A stretch of DNA of 64,000 nucleotides, taken from assembly GCF_031877795.1 (NCBI RefSeq), contig NC_133943.1, positions 9,417,001 to 9,481,000 on the forward strand. Direction: 5' to 3'. Every line of letters begins with the position of its first letter. Within the stretch, counting starts at the first letter, position 1. Below, in pieces: positions 1 to 11,693 of this stretch. The notes under the pieces are model-generated. The model was given only the letters and a program-made list of their open reading frames with translations. It was not told where the DNA came from and made no database searches. The position numbers were made by a program, and so were the translations under genes. The DNA comes from Strix aluco. Its lineage: Eukaryota; Chordata; Aves; Strigiformes; Strigidae.

Positions 1-1134
1 TCCCAGTAGGCCATTTCCACCTGTGTTTCTGTTGTTTTTAGTGCATGTCTTTCTTTCTTCTTCCCAGTGACTGTCTCCCAAATGGCTCCTGAAGGCTTTT
101 CTCATCTTCCCTCGCTCTCTCATCCCCTTCTCCCTCCCAGCTGCAAGGACTCTCAGCTCTGCTTTCAGTCATTCTGCAGTTAGTGGTTGTCTACACTGCT
201 GAGCTCCCATGGGGCACTAATTTTTGTTTCAAGGACAAGATTCAAAAGAGTTTGCTACACACAGGTTGCAGGGTGCACCTTCAGATGTGCCTTCAAATAG
301 ACTTTGGAGATTTGAATATATGAGCTCCTGAAAATCAGTTTTTAAATTGCAAGGGAGGCCTATTAAGTGCTGTAAAAAAATTTTTTTTTGCTTTTCTATT
401 TTAAAAGCTGCATTAAAAAAGTGATTTTTTTTCGTTCCTCTCTCCCATGACATTGGGTGGAAATAGAAATTAGGAGATTGCCATTTCCCTTTAACTTCAT
501 GCATATCAAAGGAAGAGAGATGACAGGATAAAATGATCTGGAGACTGGCCAGCATACTCTGTATCTGAAGAAGCTAGTGAAGAAAGATATTGAGATGTTG
601 CAATGGTTTCTTTGCAACAATTCAGTGTGCCAGGAGCTTTAAGTGTGCAAGAAGTGTTCTAAGATGATTTCCATGAACTGAAAAATTTGGAGCCTGCACA
701 GCTTTAAGGATTTATTTATTAAGATATTGTTTTAAATTTGCTACTTAAAATTATCTAGCCTCCTTGTGAGGAGTGAGTGTGTGTACATTTCTTGATATGC
801 ACTTCACGTCATATGTAACTTTGGGTTTACACTTACTTTCTCTCAACCCCAGCAACCTGTGTAAATCTTTCTGAGGTCCATTATGAGAGGACTAACAACT
901 AACGTCTGGTATACTCGGCTTCCAAAAATCTCCTTTGCTTGCATGCTAAGTTCAGGTGGGATTTTACAACTTCAGTTTTGCCTGAAGACTTGGTTTCTAA
1001 TGAGTCCATAAAACTCAAGACACAACTACTTGTCTTCTGACTTAAACTGTAGCTTGGTGTGGATCTTCTGGTTACAATTGCTGCGCCCTTGATTTCTCAA
1101 ACCAGATGTTTACATCTAGTGGGTCCTTTGGATT
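1..1134. other. Non-coding DNA downstream of EBF1
   Basis: AT-rich DNA with pyrimidine-rich stretches near the start. I see no gene or recognised repeat. Confidence 0.6.
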
Positions 1135-1190
1135 CTTTTTCCTCTTTGCCTCAGTTTCTCATTTGCAAAACAGAGGTGGGAAGACTATCC
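1135..1190 (+). mobile_element. Second MIR-like fragment
   Basis: TTGCCTCAGTTTCTCATTTG followed by CAAAACAGAGGTGGG matches the MIR segment around TGCCTCAGTTTCCCCATCTG / TAAAATGGGG. The same consensus segment is represented again 240 bases on, so this is a separate insertion or an internal duplication. Confidence 0.4.
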
Positions 1191-1329
1191 AACCCCAAAC
1201 AGGCACGGTGAAATTGTTCAGAAACAAATATGTATGGGAAAATTTTCAAAACAGTACTCAAAGCGAAGTTTGAGGAGTGCATAGTAAACCTCCAATGTCC
1301 AAAGAAAATCATGTGCTTTGCGAGGAGGT

Positions 1330-1530
1330 CATGCCTGCAGACAGAACTAGAAGCTAGGCATCCAAGCTATCTGACCTTGAGTAAGTCTCTTAGCTGCTGT
1401 GTCTCGCCATTTCCCAATAATATTGCAATAAGACTAATATTTACTTACCTCACAGTCACATAGTCAGAATGAATTAATGTTTATAAAGTACTTGGAAGTC
1501 CTTGGATGAATGGTCTCACAGAAGTGCTAA
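1330..1530 (+). mobile_element. MIR-like (CORE-SINE) remnant
   Basis: The stretch contains, in the MIR order, TGACCTTGAGTAAGTCTCTT, then GCTGTGTCTCGCCATTTCCC, then a run of AT-rich text with TTACTTACCTCACAGTCACA, and later TTTATAAAGTACTTGGAAG. These resemble the MIR 3' half (…TGACCTTGGGCAAGTCACTT, CTCAGTTTCC, ACCTACCTCA, TAAAGCGCTT…). It is old and diverged. Recognition is from memory of the consensus. Confidence 0.5.
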
Positions 1531-4500
1531 GCAGAGCATGCATTGTAATTTCCTTGTAGATAAATACATATCATTTACATGCATGTACAGAGCTGTTCAC
1601 ACAAGCTTATGCAATGTCTCATCTCAGTGCACTCAGGTTAGCACAGGATATAAGAACAAACCCAACAGTCCTTGACAATTCATGTCATTTTGCTTTGAAA
1701 TGAGTATATTTTCTTTGAGAACAGAGCTTATCATGTAATCTCCAATGAAAGTTATGTTCTGCCTTTTTAGAGTTGCCATGATGCGAATGTCATTTGTACT
1801 CTCCTTCTTTATGAAAGTTAACAGTTATTTAAGAGATCAAAGTTAATTATCACTAAGGAGATCATTTTTACCTATCAACCCACTTTTGTAACCCCACTAT
1901 CACAAGTAGAAGCTTTATGCTAATCAGTTTTCTAATTTCCATAAATTACTGATAGAATTACTTTTTTTTTCAGCATGAAAGTAGATCTGTTGTTGAAAGC
2001 TCTTGAGAGGTAAAGAGACAGAGAGAAAATGAGGTAAGGTGTATTTTCAAGAGTTCACCAGCTGAATGTGGTACCAAGAAAATAAAATCCAAATCATTAG
2101 TTTCATCGCATCACAAAACTTGTAGATGCTACAGCTTCCCTGCACTGCAGAAACCTGATGCACACACATTGTTTCAATTTAACATGGTGATAGGAATGGA
2201 ATTGAACGTGAGGATCACTGTGTGACCCTATTACATGTGAAGTGTCTCTATTAGAGCTGCAAAGACAGCATGCCAGAGGAGCTGAAATGTGTTGATAGAA
2301 ACAAACAGATATACCTTTTTAAAAGCAGCAGTCAGAACTCTGCAGTGTGATCCAAGCGTGTTCTGCTGGAGAGGGCAAGATAGTCTATCCTAGGGGAAGA
2401 TGATATTGAGAAAGAAACCCCTTCCACTCCATCACAGCACTTTCTGTATAGTGAGCTTGCCAAATGGAAGCTGCTACTGTGGAAGTTGTTACTGCTATGA
2501 CTGACAGCTGCTGTAAAATAACCTCAGCTACAGCATGGAAGGAACAATAAGAAATCAAAATGAAACAGATGCGGATATTTTGGGTATCCCCTTGGTCTAA
2601 AAGTTGAGTAAAATAATTGCTTAGTAATTAACAAGCTTGTTGCTATGCTGCTCCAGCCTTTTAGACTGATGCTGATGAATTCCAGCATAAATTAAATCAT
2701 CTCAAATACAGACTCTACAACCTAGAGCTAAAGTTGTATCCATGCATCACTTGAACCACACCATACTTTTGGAGCTTCATGTTGACTTGACAACAGAGCA
2801 GTTTATCTTCCAGAGGGTGTCAGCAGATTTCTGCTTGACCACTGCTCTCTAGAGTAAGGAGGGATCTGGGTTGTCCTTTTGATCATACTGAAGTCCCAGT
2901 GTCTCTGTCTTTGCCCCTGTATCTGTGGCATTTTCTATGGCATCCCTCTTCAGCTGACTGAAGAGCTCAGCTGTTGGTTTGTCAAGTGCCCGAAGCACTT
3001 CCCCTTTCCCCAGCTCCAGGAAGAGACCATCAATGAGGCAAAGCCCAGAGCAACCACGCTCAGTGCCACATCCCCTCTCTCTGTCAGAGGCATCCCGTAT
3101 CCCTCAGAGCACTCTCTGAGCAGACCTGCAACCCAGATGGGCCTCCAGAGCAGTAAGGGGCACCTGAAAGCACCCCAGGAACAGGAAGGCACAAAGGAAA
3201 CTAGAAGGACCTTAGCTTCCCACTGGCTGTGAGTTTTTCTGTCACTGCTTAGAGAAAAGCAACACAAAATTATATTCTCTCTTGTTTTTTTATTCTTCCA
3301 CTTTCACCTCTCCTGCACGCATGCACCTATTTCTCTTCAAACGCATGAGCCACCCCATTGATGTCAGCAGGATTCTTCCGGTGCTTCACGCAAAACTTGC
3401 ATATGCCTGGATCAACTTGATATTTACAGAAGGCTCCTTTTGAATTGGCTTTTGATTATACACCTGTGTCAGAGAGTTGTTTCTTATTGCATCTGTGGAC
3501 ACCAAGGATCAGCGTGACTTGTTTCCATGTGAGAAAGATGGCAGAAGATTGTAAATATAACCTTTAACTTTACAGACCTTTTTTAACTGTCATGTACTGC
3601 ATTGAACTGTGTATTTGTGGTTGAAAGGGAACATAAACTATGATGCAGAACACTAAAGGATTTAGAAAACGTAACCTTTGTGCATATGGTTTGGGTTTTA
3701 TCATCCCATTTATTTATTCTGCTAGATATCTGTAGGATAATATGATCAATGAGTTGGAATCCTTCTTGTTTCTACCAACAACAAATCAAACCATTAATAG
3801 GCCAATAAAACCCTGGGATTTGGAGAGAGGGGAGGAGGGGAAGTAATTGCATTGTTCTGATGTTAACGAGGCACATCTATCTTGAAATAACTGATTAAAG
3901 CTGGTGTTGACACAAGGCCTTTGCACAGAAAAGCATGGTGCTAACGTACAAACTGTAGTATGGGACCATGAAGTTGCAGTGGCAGCACTGTGTTTGCTTC
4001 ATGCTCTGTACAAGTGGGATGTGGGAAGCACCTCTGTCAGGGGGGATTTCATCCTTCTTAACCCTTTCTGTACACCACGGTGACAGGCTCACAGCACAGT
4101 GGGTCAGGAGCACACAGGGTTCATGGGGCACGTTGTGCAGCTGATAAATAGTTCCAGAGATGCATGATTGCATAATGATAGCCACATTCATTCACCTGCC
4201 TATCAAAAGCGATGCATTAAAGTTTGAGCTCTCTTCCCCTGGGTCCACGAAGAGACGTTTGAGTGTTAGCTTATAGTCTTTAACATTCCTCCTAACAGTG
4301 GGCTAAGTGCAGTGGGGTTAAACAGAGTCCCTTTTGCTTAGTAATCCATTAGCTAATGGGTGTGTAAGCCCATCAATTTTCTGTTTATTCCCTAACCCCA
4401 TTAGGGTACACCTGCTGTGCATAAAAAATACACCTGACAAATCAGAGTGATAGTTGAAATAAAATAAATATCAAGTGTTGTTATAGCTGATCCATAGTGT

Positions 4501-4949
4501 TTAAAGCAGAAAGGGCATAACAGTGATTTGTGAGGGTGGAACAAAATAGCACGTGCTGGCTCACGGTAGCTCAAGCAGGTTGATATAAATCTCCTGTGAT
4601 CTTGCCAGTTCACCTGTAGACTCCAGCTCCTCTTTCCCCAGCCCCACAAGCCCCTCTGAAGGGCTGGAATTCACCTTCAAACACCATCTCCAAGCGCCTT
4701 CCAGAGAGCCACAGCACTGCTAAGTGATAAATTAATTATTTGGGGGAGGGAGGGTGAGAGCTTGCAGGCTGCTCTCCCATGAAGGCAGCCAGAAGCTTCA
4801 AATCTGTCTCCGATACCAGGCCATTTGTTTTGTCACTTCATAGGCTTTATTTATTTATTTATCTTACAGCTCGCCTTGTGATTAAAACTGTTGAAACAGC
4901 TGTTAGCTGGTAGCAACTTTCGTTGTGCTATTTCCTGATGTCAATCAGG
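1531..4949. other. Non-coding DNA downstream of EBF1
   Basis: Nothing supportable. A short (TTTA)n run occurs near 4849-4863. Small ORFs (for example around 2879-3267, on both strands) lack any family resemblance. Confidence 0.6.
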
Positions 4950-5095
4950 CGACCGTGGGGCTGCAGCGGCGATGGGAGCTGCCCCACGCTGCTCTGCCAG
5001 GGCTGGGTGAGAGGCAGCAGCATCCCGGCTGTCCTCGGCCCCGCGAGGGCCCACGGGGGCTGCCCACATCGGGCAGTAACAGTTGCACCAGCCAC
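4950..5095. other. Short GC- and CpG-rich block adjoining the LTR
   Basis: It is much richer in GC and CpG (GGCGACCG, GCAGCGGCGA, CGGCCCCGCGAGG, CATCGGGC) than surrounding DNA. Small ORFs cross it in several frames but none resembles a protein I know. It may be a small CpG island or a GC-rich repeat fragment. Confidence 0.4.
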
Positions 5096-5141
5096 ACACC
5101 CCATTGCACAAGTAGAAAATAAGGGAATAACAGCAATGAAC

Positions 5142-5146
5142 CTGTG
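5142..5146. repeat. Target-site duplication, left copy (CTGTG)
   Basis: Five bases immediately before the LTR, identical to 5742-5746 after it. Intact duplications suggest a fairly recent insertion and no rearrangement of the flanks. Confidence 0.8.
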
Positions 5147-5741
5147 TGTGCTGGTCTTGGCTGGGAGAGAGTTAATTTTCTTCATAGTAGCTGGTATGGG
5201 GCCGTGTTTTGGATTTGTGCAGGAAAGGTGTTGGTAATAGAGGGATGTTTTAGTTATCGCTGAGCTGTGCTTACACAGAGCCAAGGCCTTTTCTGCCTCT
5301 CACCCCACCCCACCAGCGAGGGGGCCGGGAGTGCACAGGGAGTTGGGAGGGGGCACAGCCGGGACAGCTGACCCCAACTGACCCAAGGGATATCCCAGCC
5401 CACATGGTGTCATGCTCAGCACATAAAGCTGGGGGAAGAAGAAGAAAAGGGGGGACATTCAAGGTGATGGCATTTGTCTTCCCAAGTCACTGTTATGTGT
5501 GATGGAGCCCTGATGTCCTGGGGATGGCTGAGCACCTGCCTGCCGATGGGAAGTGGTGAATGAATTCCTTGTTTTGCTTTGCTTGTGTGTGTGGATTTTG
5601 TTTTACTTATTAAATTGCCTTTATCTCAACCCACAAGCTGGCTCAGTTTTATTGTTATGATTCTCTCCCCCATCCCACCGGTGGTGGAGTGAGCAAGTGG
5701 CCATGTGGGGCTTAGTTGCCAGGTGGGGTTAAACCACAGCA
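5147..5741 (+). mobile_element. Solo LTR of an avian ERV-L-type endogenous retrovirus
   Basis: A 595-bp element starting TGTGCTGGTC and ending CCACAGCA, bounded by perfect 5-bp direct repeats CTGTG (5142-5146 and 5742-5746). It has TG…CA ends, a TATA-like CATAAAG near 5422 and ATTAAA at 5609-5614, all consistent with an LTR read on the plus strand. I recognise the internal text (for example the stretch around GGGAGAGAGTTAATTTTCTT and the poly-GGAAGAAG segment) as a common bird ERV-L LTR family. A 5-bp duplication fits the ERV-L group. No internal retroviral genes or second LTR are present, so it is a solo LTR left by recombination. It lies about 5 kb beyond the likely EBF1 3' end, in the opposite orientation. 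The exact family name is not certain. Confidence 0.85.
5609..5614 (+). promoter_or_regulatory. LTR polyadenylation signal (ATTAAA)
   Basis: ATTAAA lies about 130 bases before the LTR end on the plus strand, preceded by a T-rich stretch and followed by TGCCTTTATCTC. This is the normal place for the R-region polyadenylation signal of this LTR type. Confidence 0.5.
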
Positions 5742-5746
5742 CTGTG
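5742..5746. repeat. Target-site duplication, right copy (CTGTG)
   Basis: Five bases immediately after the terminal CA of the LTR, identical to 5142-5146. Confidence 0.8.
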
Positions 5747-6375
5747 GAACTCCTTGCCAAAAGCTGTTACTTAAATTAAGAGGCTATCAGAAAATTGCAT
5801 AAAATGGGGTCTTTATGTTTAAAAAAAGAAAAAAAGCACCATCACCACAGACTGGGGAGGCTGATGACAAGATGAGCAAGGCACTTGGTTCATGGTGTGG
5901 AAAACTCCCTGGTGCAAATGAATGGGCTTTGACCAAGCCAGTCTTGGGATTTATGGAGAGGAGTTGGATGCCCTCTGCCATAAAGGTGCTGAGCAGCAGG
6001 GTGAGGGTGCTGAACAGCCGGCCTAGGGAGGGCAGATGGAGAACAACATGGGCAGAGGGTGACTAGCAACTGGGATAGCAGAGGATGGAGAAGCCTTGCA
6101 GTCTCCATGGTTGGGGAAATGGGCATGGAAAGCCTCTCAAGCTGAGGAAAGCTTAGGACCAGGTTTCTTCTGTTAGGGGCACACAGTCCAACCTCAGGTG
6201 TGAAGGAGACCATGACCACAAACATTGCTACTCCTTTGCTGTTGAAGAAAAGAAATGCTGTGCAGGCTTTCTGCAATCACATCAGGCACCTCAGGGCTGG
6301 GGGTGCTGGCTGTGACAGGCCTGCTCACGGCTGCTAAATCCACAGTTGAGCAAGCTGAAGAGCTCAGCTTGCATT

Positions 6376-6424
6376 AAAAAAAAAAAAGAAAAAAAAAAGA
6401 GAGAGACAGAGTGAGAAAGAGAGA
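6376..6424. repeat. A-rich / (GA)n purine tract
   Basis: Runs of A interrupted by G grade into GAGAGAGACAGA and GAGAAAGAGAGA. This is a low-complexity polypurine sequence. Confidence 0.8.
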
Positions 6425-6971
6425 CCAGGTGAACCCATCCTGCAGTGGAGCCAGTGAATTGCCAAAACCCTCAGTTTGGGTAAGGTGGTGGAGGGAGAGT
6501 TTGGGAATCTGTCCTGGATTGCCCGAACTCTGTAGATGGCAAGTGCTGCTGATGGGATAAGGAGCAGTGATAAAATGAACAAAACAGATCATTGCTATTG
6601 GGTTGTGTTATCCACAGGCTTTGGCATTTTCCAGCCAGATGCTCTCCTCTTCTTCATTCCTGGCCCACTGCTGCTATTATTTTTACAGCATGACTGTTGA
6701 GGAGTGTATCATTCATAACATACCTATCACAGAGAGATTCCTTTTTAAATGCGTAGGGAGATAGAGGGCTACAAACCCTGGGAAATCAGCTATGCCTAAT
6801 ATATTATGTAGAAGTTCTGTAATCATTATTGAACTAAAGTGCATTGAGTAAGTGGATAAAATCAGTCCCACTGTAGCATAAGTCTCCAGAGAGCACAGAT
6901 AAAAATGCCTCGCACTTAAGTAGAAAAAGGTAACAAAATATTTCTAGTCCCAGCAACTGCATTTTCCCCTC

Positions 6972-6980
6972 TATATAAAT
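6972..6980 (+). promoter_or_regulatory. TATA-box-like motif beside a G-rich strand
   Basis: TATATAAAT followed by AGGG lies just before a G-rich plus strand (7020-7220). The arrangement is promoter-like, but no downstream gene is visible and chance TATA motifs are common in AT-rich DNA. Confidence 0.15.
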
Positions 6981-7382
6981 AGGGAACCCTCAGGAGAAGG
7001 CAATGATGCAGCAGAGGTTGAAGGCAAAGTTAATGGTGGCGAGGTGGGGGAGCGAGGCAGTGCCTGGGGCAGGCTGACGGTGAGCAATGCTCCGTGGAAA
7101 TGAGGCTGAAGGCAGAGCCCTTCGTGGCAGGGGCAGTGGGCAGGGAGGCAGCAGCGCAGAGGGCAGGACCTGTGCAAAGCTGGAGGGGAGGGTGTGGGTC
7201 TGGGAGGGAGCAGAGATGAAAGCTGCAGCACAACAGCCCTCCAGATGAGCCTCTGTTTGTGCTCCCCTTTCCTCTAAAAACTGCAGAAAAGTGAACTTTT
7301 ATGACAGGGTTCATCCTGGGCCTTGCTTCCCAGAGCTTGTCATGGCTCTCACACAGTTTCCTACCTCAACACACACGCAGGT

Positions 7383-7399
7383 ACACAGACACAGACACA

Positions 7400-7431
<32 letters not shown>
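7383..7431. repeat. (AC)n microsatellite
   Basis: ACACAG repeats grade into an uninterrupted (AC)15 plus A at 7401-7431. It is likely polymorphic. Confidence 0.95.
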
Positions 7432-7432
<1 letters not shown>

Positions 7433-8395
7433 CTGCATTTTTGTGCCTCCTGAGCAAAGCTCTGAGCTGAGCTGTCACCTTCTTACAGGGAGCAACTGAG
7501 GCATCCTCACTGGCAAATTTATCTTGAGGTTTTTCTCAACCAGATAACTTGTGCCCCTTCAGAGACCACTTGTACATAGCTACAGCCATAATCAGTCCTT
7601 GCCTTTCTCATGTGCATGGTCAAGAGCTGCCAGACTGCAGTGAATCAACATGACATGGTGAGTCCCTCTTGTATACCAGCTGCAAACCCACTGAAACCCT
7701 TGTAAGGGCTTACAGTATAAGACACATTTTGATATGAATAAATGTGGGAAAATTAGGGACTCATATACTTTACTAACAAAGAAAGAAGTGAACAATTTCA
7801 TCCCCCTTATACAAAACAGAGTTTGGCTGGACTGGGACATTTAGGACAGAGTTTGCCGTATATTTCAAGAAAGTGTTAGGTGAGCATCTAAATAATATTT
7901 TTGGTGGCTATCTTCAAATGTGTATCCACACTAGTGATGAAGTTTGGGTCATTCATTGAAAATAAGGAGAAAAATGAGTGTTAGAGCACTGTATTTGCTG
8001 CTCCTGTTGTAGGCCTACACAAAAAAGCCACCTAGAATTGCAGTCCCTGCTGTTAGGCTGTGACCTGGGTAGTCATTGGCATTCGTGTCCTGGAATGACT
8101 GTATTGAAGTTTTCTAAGAAGTGTGCTCTTTCACATGACCTGCCAATCATGTTGGAGCAGTGCCATAAGCTCTGTCTAGTTGTATCCTCAAGGGCACCAA
8201 GGAGAGGAAGAGAGAACAGGGTTGTGGAGTTGGAGCTATTACTTATTTATCTAAAGTATTGACCTGACCTCCCCTACTGAAATACCAGCATTAGGTGCTG
8301 GGGAAAAGGGATGCCAGAACCAGCTCCTTCTGGGAAAGAGAGGAACTGGAGATGTCAAATGAGGCCCAAATCAGGCAGCATCCCAATGAGATAAT

Positions 8396-8408
8396 GGGGG
8401 GGGGGGGG
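8396..8408. repeat. G13 homopolymer
   Basis: Thirteen consecutive G on the plus strand, a potential G-quadruplex-forming or slippage-prone tract. There is no functional evidence. Confidence 0.9.
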
Positions 8409-10952
8409 CAAGCAGGGAGGTGTCAATGACATGAAGGAGTACAACTGGTGGGTGGGCAAGGAGGCAGCAACCAAATTGACCGACTATCTTGCTGAAGCTC
8501 TATGTCAGGCTGCTTCACATCTCTGGGATGTGGCCTTATTGTATGGAGTGGACTTTGAATGTTCACTGGTAGGTTTTTGCACATTTTTATTAGTACAATG
8601 GTAATGAAGTGTGTTTGTGAAGGGAGAAATAAAGCAGTGAGTAGAAAGTGATGCTTCTGTAATGTTGCTGTGGATGGAACTAAGCAAGTAAGACAGTCAC
8701 AGCTCTGAGATGATGAGATGAACAGTCCTCACAGACTCCCCATCTCTCTGAGATATGCAGAAAAGTACAAAGTGAAATGGAATTGGAAAAAAAAAAAAAA
8801 AGCCACGGGAATTCTCCATGAAAAGGAGGACAACTTAAATATGACACTAGAAGAGCTTGGATTGCTTAGCACAGCTACATATTTAACAGGAGAGCTAACA
8901 CAGGTAAGAAGAAATTCAAAAGCACGGTGCTGGTGCAGGACAAAACTGTATGTTTTCTCTGCACTAGAGGAATGGGCTCCAGTCAACCTCCCTAAAAGGG
9001 TAATGAGGGCAACTAAACTAAGATGCATTTTTGAAAAAGCTTGGGCAATGTGGCATTTGCTAAAGCTCTTCCAAAAAACTTCTATCCCATGAAACTGTCC
9101 CATGAGTCTGGAGCTGAGTTGGGGGCCAGGGACTCTGTGGGAGGCCTCCAACCCATCTTTAGTACAGCAGTGCAGTGTGAATATTTATGAGCGGACTGGA
9201 GAACAGGGGGCAGTAAACAGGAAGGAGTTGAGGAAATCAAGTGTGTAACATGAAATATGTCTTCAGCTAACCCATTAAATGGCAGAAGATACACGGGCTA
9301 TGATGCTAGGCAGAGTTATGTAAATGTTACATGAAGCAGCTGTGGCAAGAGCCTGTGGAGACAGACTGTAAAGGGAATAAGCAAACACACAGACAAGGCC
9401 AGGGAATGAACAGTGAAGGTAGCTCATTTTGCCGAGGTTTCTTTAAACTAAATAAAAAAATTAGAGGCACAAGCATACAAAAATACAATCAATCCCACTG
9501 CCAGACACAAACTATTCCATCAAAACAACTACTACAGTTGCTGAAAAAATTAAAGAAGCCTCCAGGTTAGAGGGCAGCAATAAGCTATGCCGTTACACAC
9601 CTCACCCTAAGCCCTCAGGTGTACGTGTGCTCTGTGACAGAAGACACTTCTCTCCCTTTTAGTGTATGAGCCATCATGGGATACGTGTCTCACTGCAGCC
9701 GTACCTGAATGAGCACCCTGCAACTGGTCCTCACATGGTTTGGGCTTTGGAGGGTTTTCTTCTGGCATCAAAAAAGCAATTCATCTATTACAGCACTGCC
9801 ACCCAAGTGACCTCAGCTGATGAACATCACTGGAGCTGACTAGCAGACTCTTCTTCAGCATCCATCTGAACTAGATGCCTGATGGTTCATGCTATCTTAC
9901 CTGCCCTCAGCTGCGGTGAGAGCTGCCAACAGTCACACCATTTGAAAGAGAACCAGGAGAATTACCTCAGACAGAAGAAACAGATCTTTTGTGCTGACAG
10001 AGTAAACACGTTTGGGGTCTGACTTAGCCACCAGCTCTCTTTTCTCTGACAACTACTGGAGTGGATCTGTTAAGAGACATCAAACATTTTACATTGCAAG
10101 AAGCCAATTCCAGCTGCTTATGTTTTTAGCAAATCTAATTTTTTCAAGTAAATTTTAATTTAAATTAAACTGCAACCCTGACATCCCTATTCCTATACTG
10201 GAAATGCTTGGAGCCTTGTACTAGGTGTGGTGTTTAAAGGTTTTTGATTGTCCCCATACAGGTCTTCTGTATGGCAGCCACTCTTCAGGCCCAGTTAAGT
10301 GCCATTATGTCACCCTTCCACATGCCAGAAGTACAGCTCATTATAGTCCTCTCGTGCCAGAGATGTACAGAACGAAATGAAACACCTAGAACCAATTTAG
10401 CAGCTGATGATTTGTCATTTAGGAAGGGTAGCAGAATGGAAACCCTTCATAGGAGCCTCCTTCACAGTCAAGTCAAGGGGCTAGTTACAGCTCAACATAC
10501 TTTGATGCAGTTCCTGGAGCTGGCCTGGAGCAGGTCACTTAAGACCTAGTCCTGGAAGTGTTGCCATTGACTTAAATAATACCAAGATAAAAACTTAGAT
10601 TTCCCCGGCTCTCTGGCACTGGATCTAATATGCCTTTGCCTTGTACTTTATGATCACTGTATTTAGAGAGACAGCTCTTTGCAACTATGTACCTAAAGCT
10701 AGATACGCTCCTGAAATCTGCTAGAAAAATACATTGGCTCTTTAGGCAATCAGTAGACTAAACCACTGGAAATAATAACGATAACAGGATGAACATTCAT
10801 CATTATGAGTGAGGATCGACTGAAATCCATTAGTGACAGAGGAAGAGGAGTTTTGGTGCACCAGCATTCGCCATGTTTCACTGTGTAATTCCATGAATTT
10901 CTGCTTCTCCTTAATTTCAGAAAGACAATTCAGTAGCCTCTGGCTTCTGTAT

Positions 10953-10958
10953 TTTATT
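10953..10958 (-). promoter_or_regulatory. Candidate distal polyadenylation signal for EBF1
   Basis: A minus-strand AATAAA about 3.2 kb beyond the EBF1 stop. Others lie closer at 11035-11040 (ATTAAA) and 11688-11693 (AATAAA). In AT-rich DNA such hexamers occur by chance, so the choice among them is a guess based on the expected UTR length. Confidence 0.25.
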
Positions 10959-11687
10959 TTTTCTCATCTACTAGCTAGCAGAAGCAGAAGAATAAAAACG
11001 CAACTAGGAGCTGTATTCACAGACAGGAAGTAACTTTAATTAAATATTGTGAAAGTTGAAAAGTTTTTACAGCTTGAATTTCTGCAAAAAAATTATAACA
11101 ATCTCTACAGTAGTTAGTTTCTCTAACAATAGAACTGTACAGTGTGTGTGTCTATTCAAAAAGATTTAGATAAGAAGGTGAAAGGTTAGTAGTTTCAGAG
11201 ATGACTTCATTTTAGCTGCATTCTAGTACAACTGTGAGGAAATAGGCATACTTTATGCAATCCAGTCATTGTGAAGCTTCACCTTGTTAAAACTGAAATC
11301 TGAATGTTTCCACTTAAAGCCATATTCTGTAAACAGCTGCATCTTTTACTTTGTAAAAGATAAGTGTGGTGCGGGGGAGATTTTTATAAATTCCCATTCA
11401 TCAGATCACTGTAAATAGCTGCAACAAAACAAAATTATGCACATTGTCAAAGGATCTTTGGACACTGGCATAGAAGACTACAAACATCGATGGCTAACAT
11501 TGGTGTCAAAACCGCTATGACTTTGAGTGGAGCTCTACAAGAATAATTGATGGTGTCACTGGACAAAATATGGCTTTAAATTTGATTACATTGTCGTGCT
11601 GTTGCTTACTATGTGAATTAGAATAATTGCTTGGAATACAGAGAAGCAATAAACTGATGTCTCTCACATTTTCCAGTTTTCTCTTCT

Positions 11688-11693
11688 TTTATT
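11688..11693 (-). promoter_or_regulatory. Candidate proximal polyadenylation signal for EBF1
   Basis: A minus-strand AATAAA about 2.5 kb beyond the EBF1 stop. If used it would give a shorter UTR than the signal at 10953-10958. There is no direct evidence of use. Confidence 0.2.

Larger units (their letters stand above)
5747..10929. other. Non-coding DNA between the LTR and the EBF1 3' end
   Basis: It contains the simple repeats listed separately (6376-6424, 7383-7431, 8396-8408), a G-rich strand at 7020-7220 and an A-rich run near 8789. No coding gene is supported. A fragment around 10545-10640 (GTGTTGCCATTGACTTAAAT) may be another old repeat relic. Confidence 0.55.

Noticed and set aside
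4923-5284. Overlapping ORFs on both strands before and within the LTR
   Set aside because: They arise from the CpG-rich block and cross the LTR boundary. There are no retroviral protein motifs.
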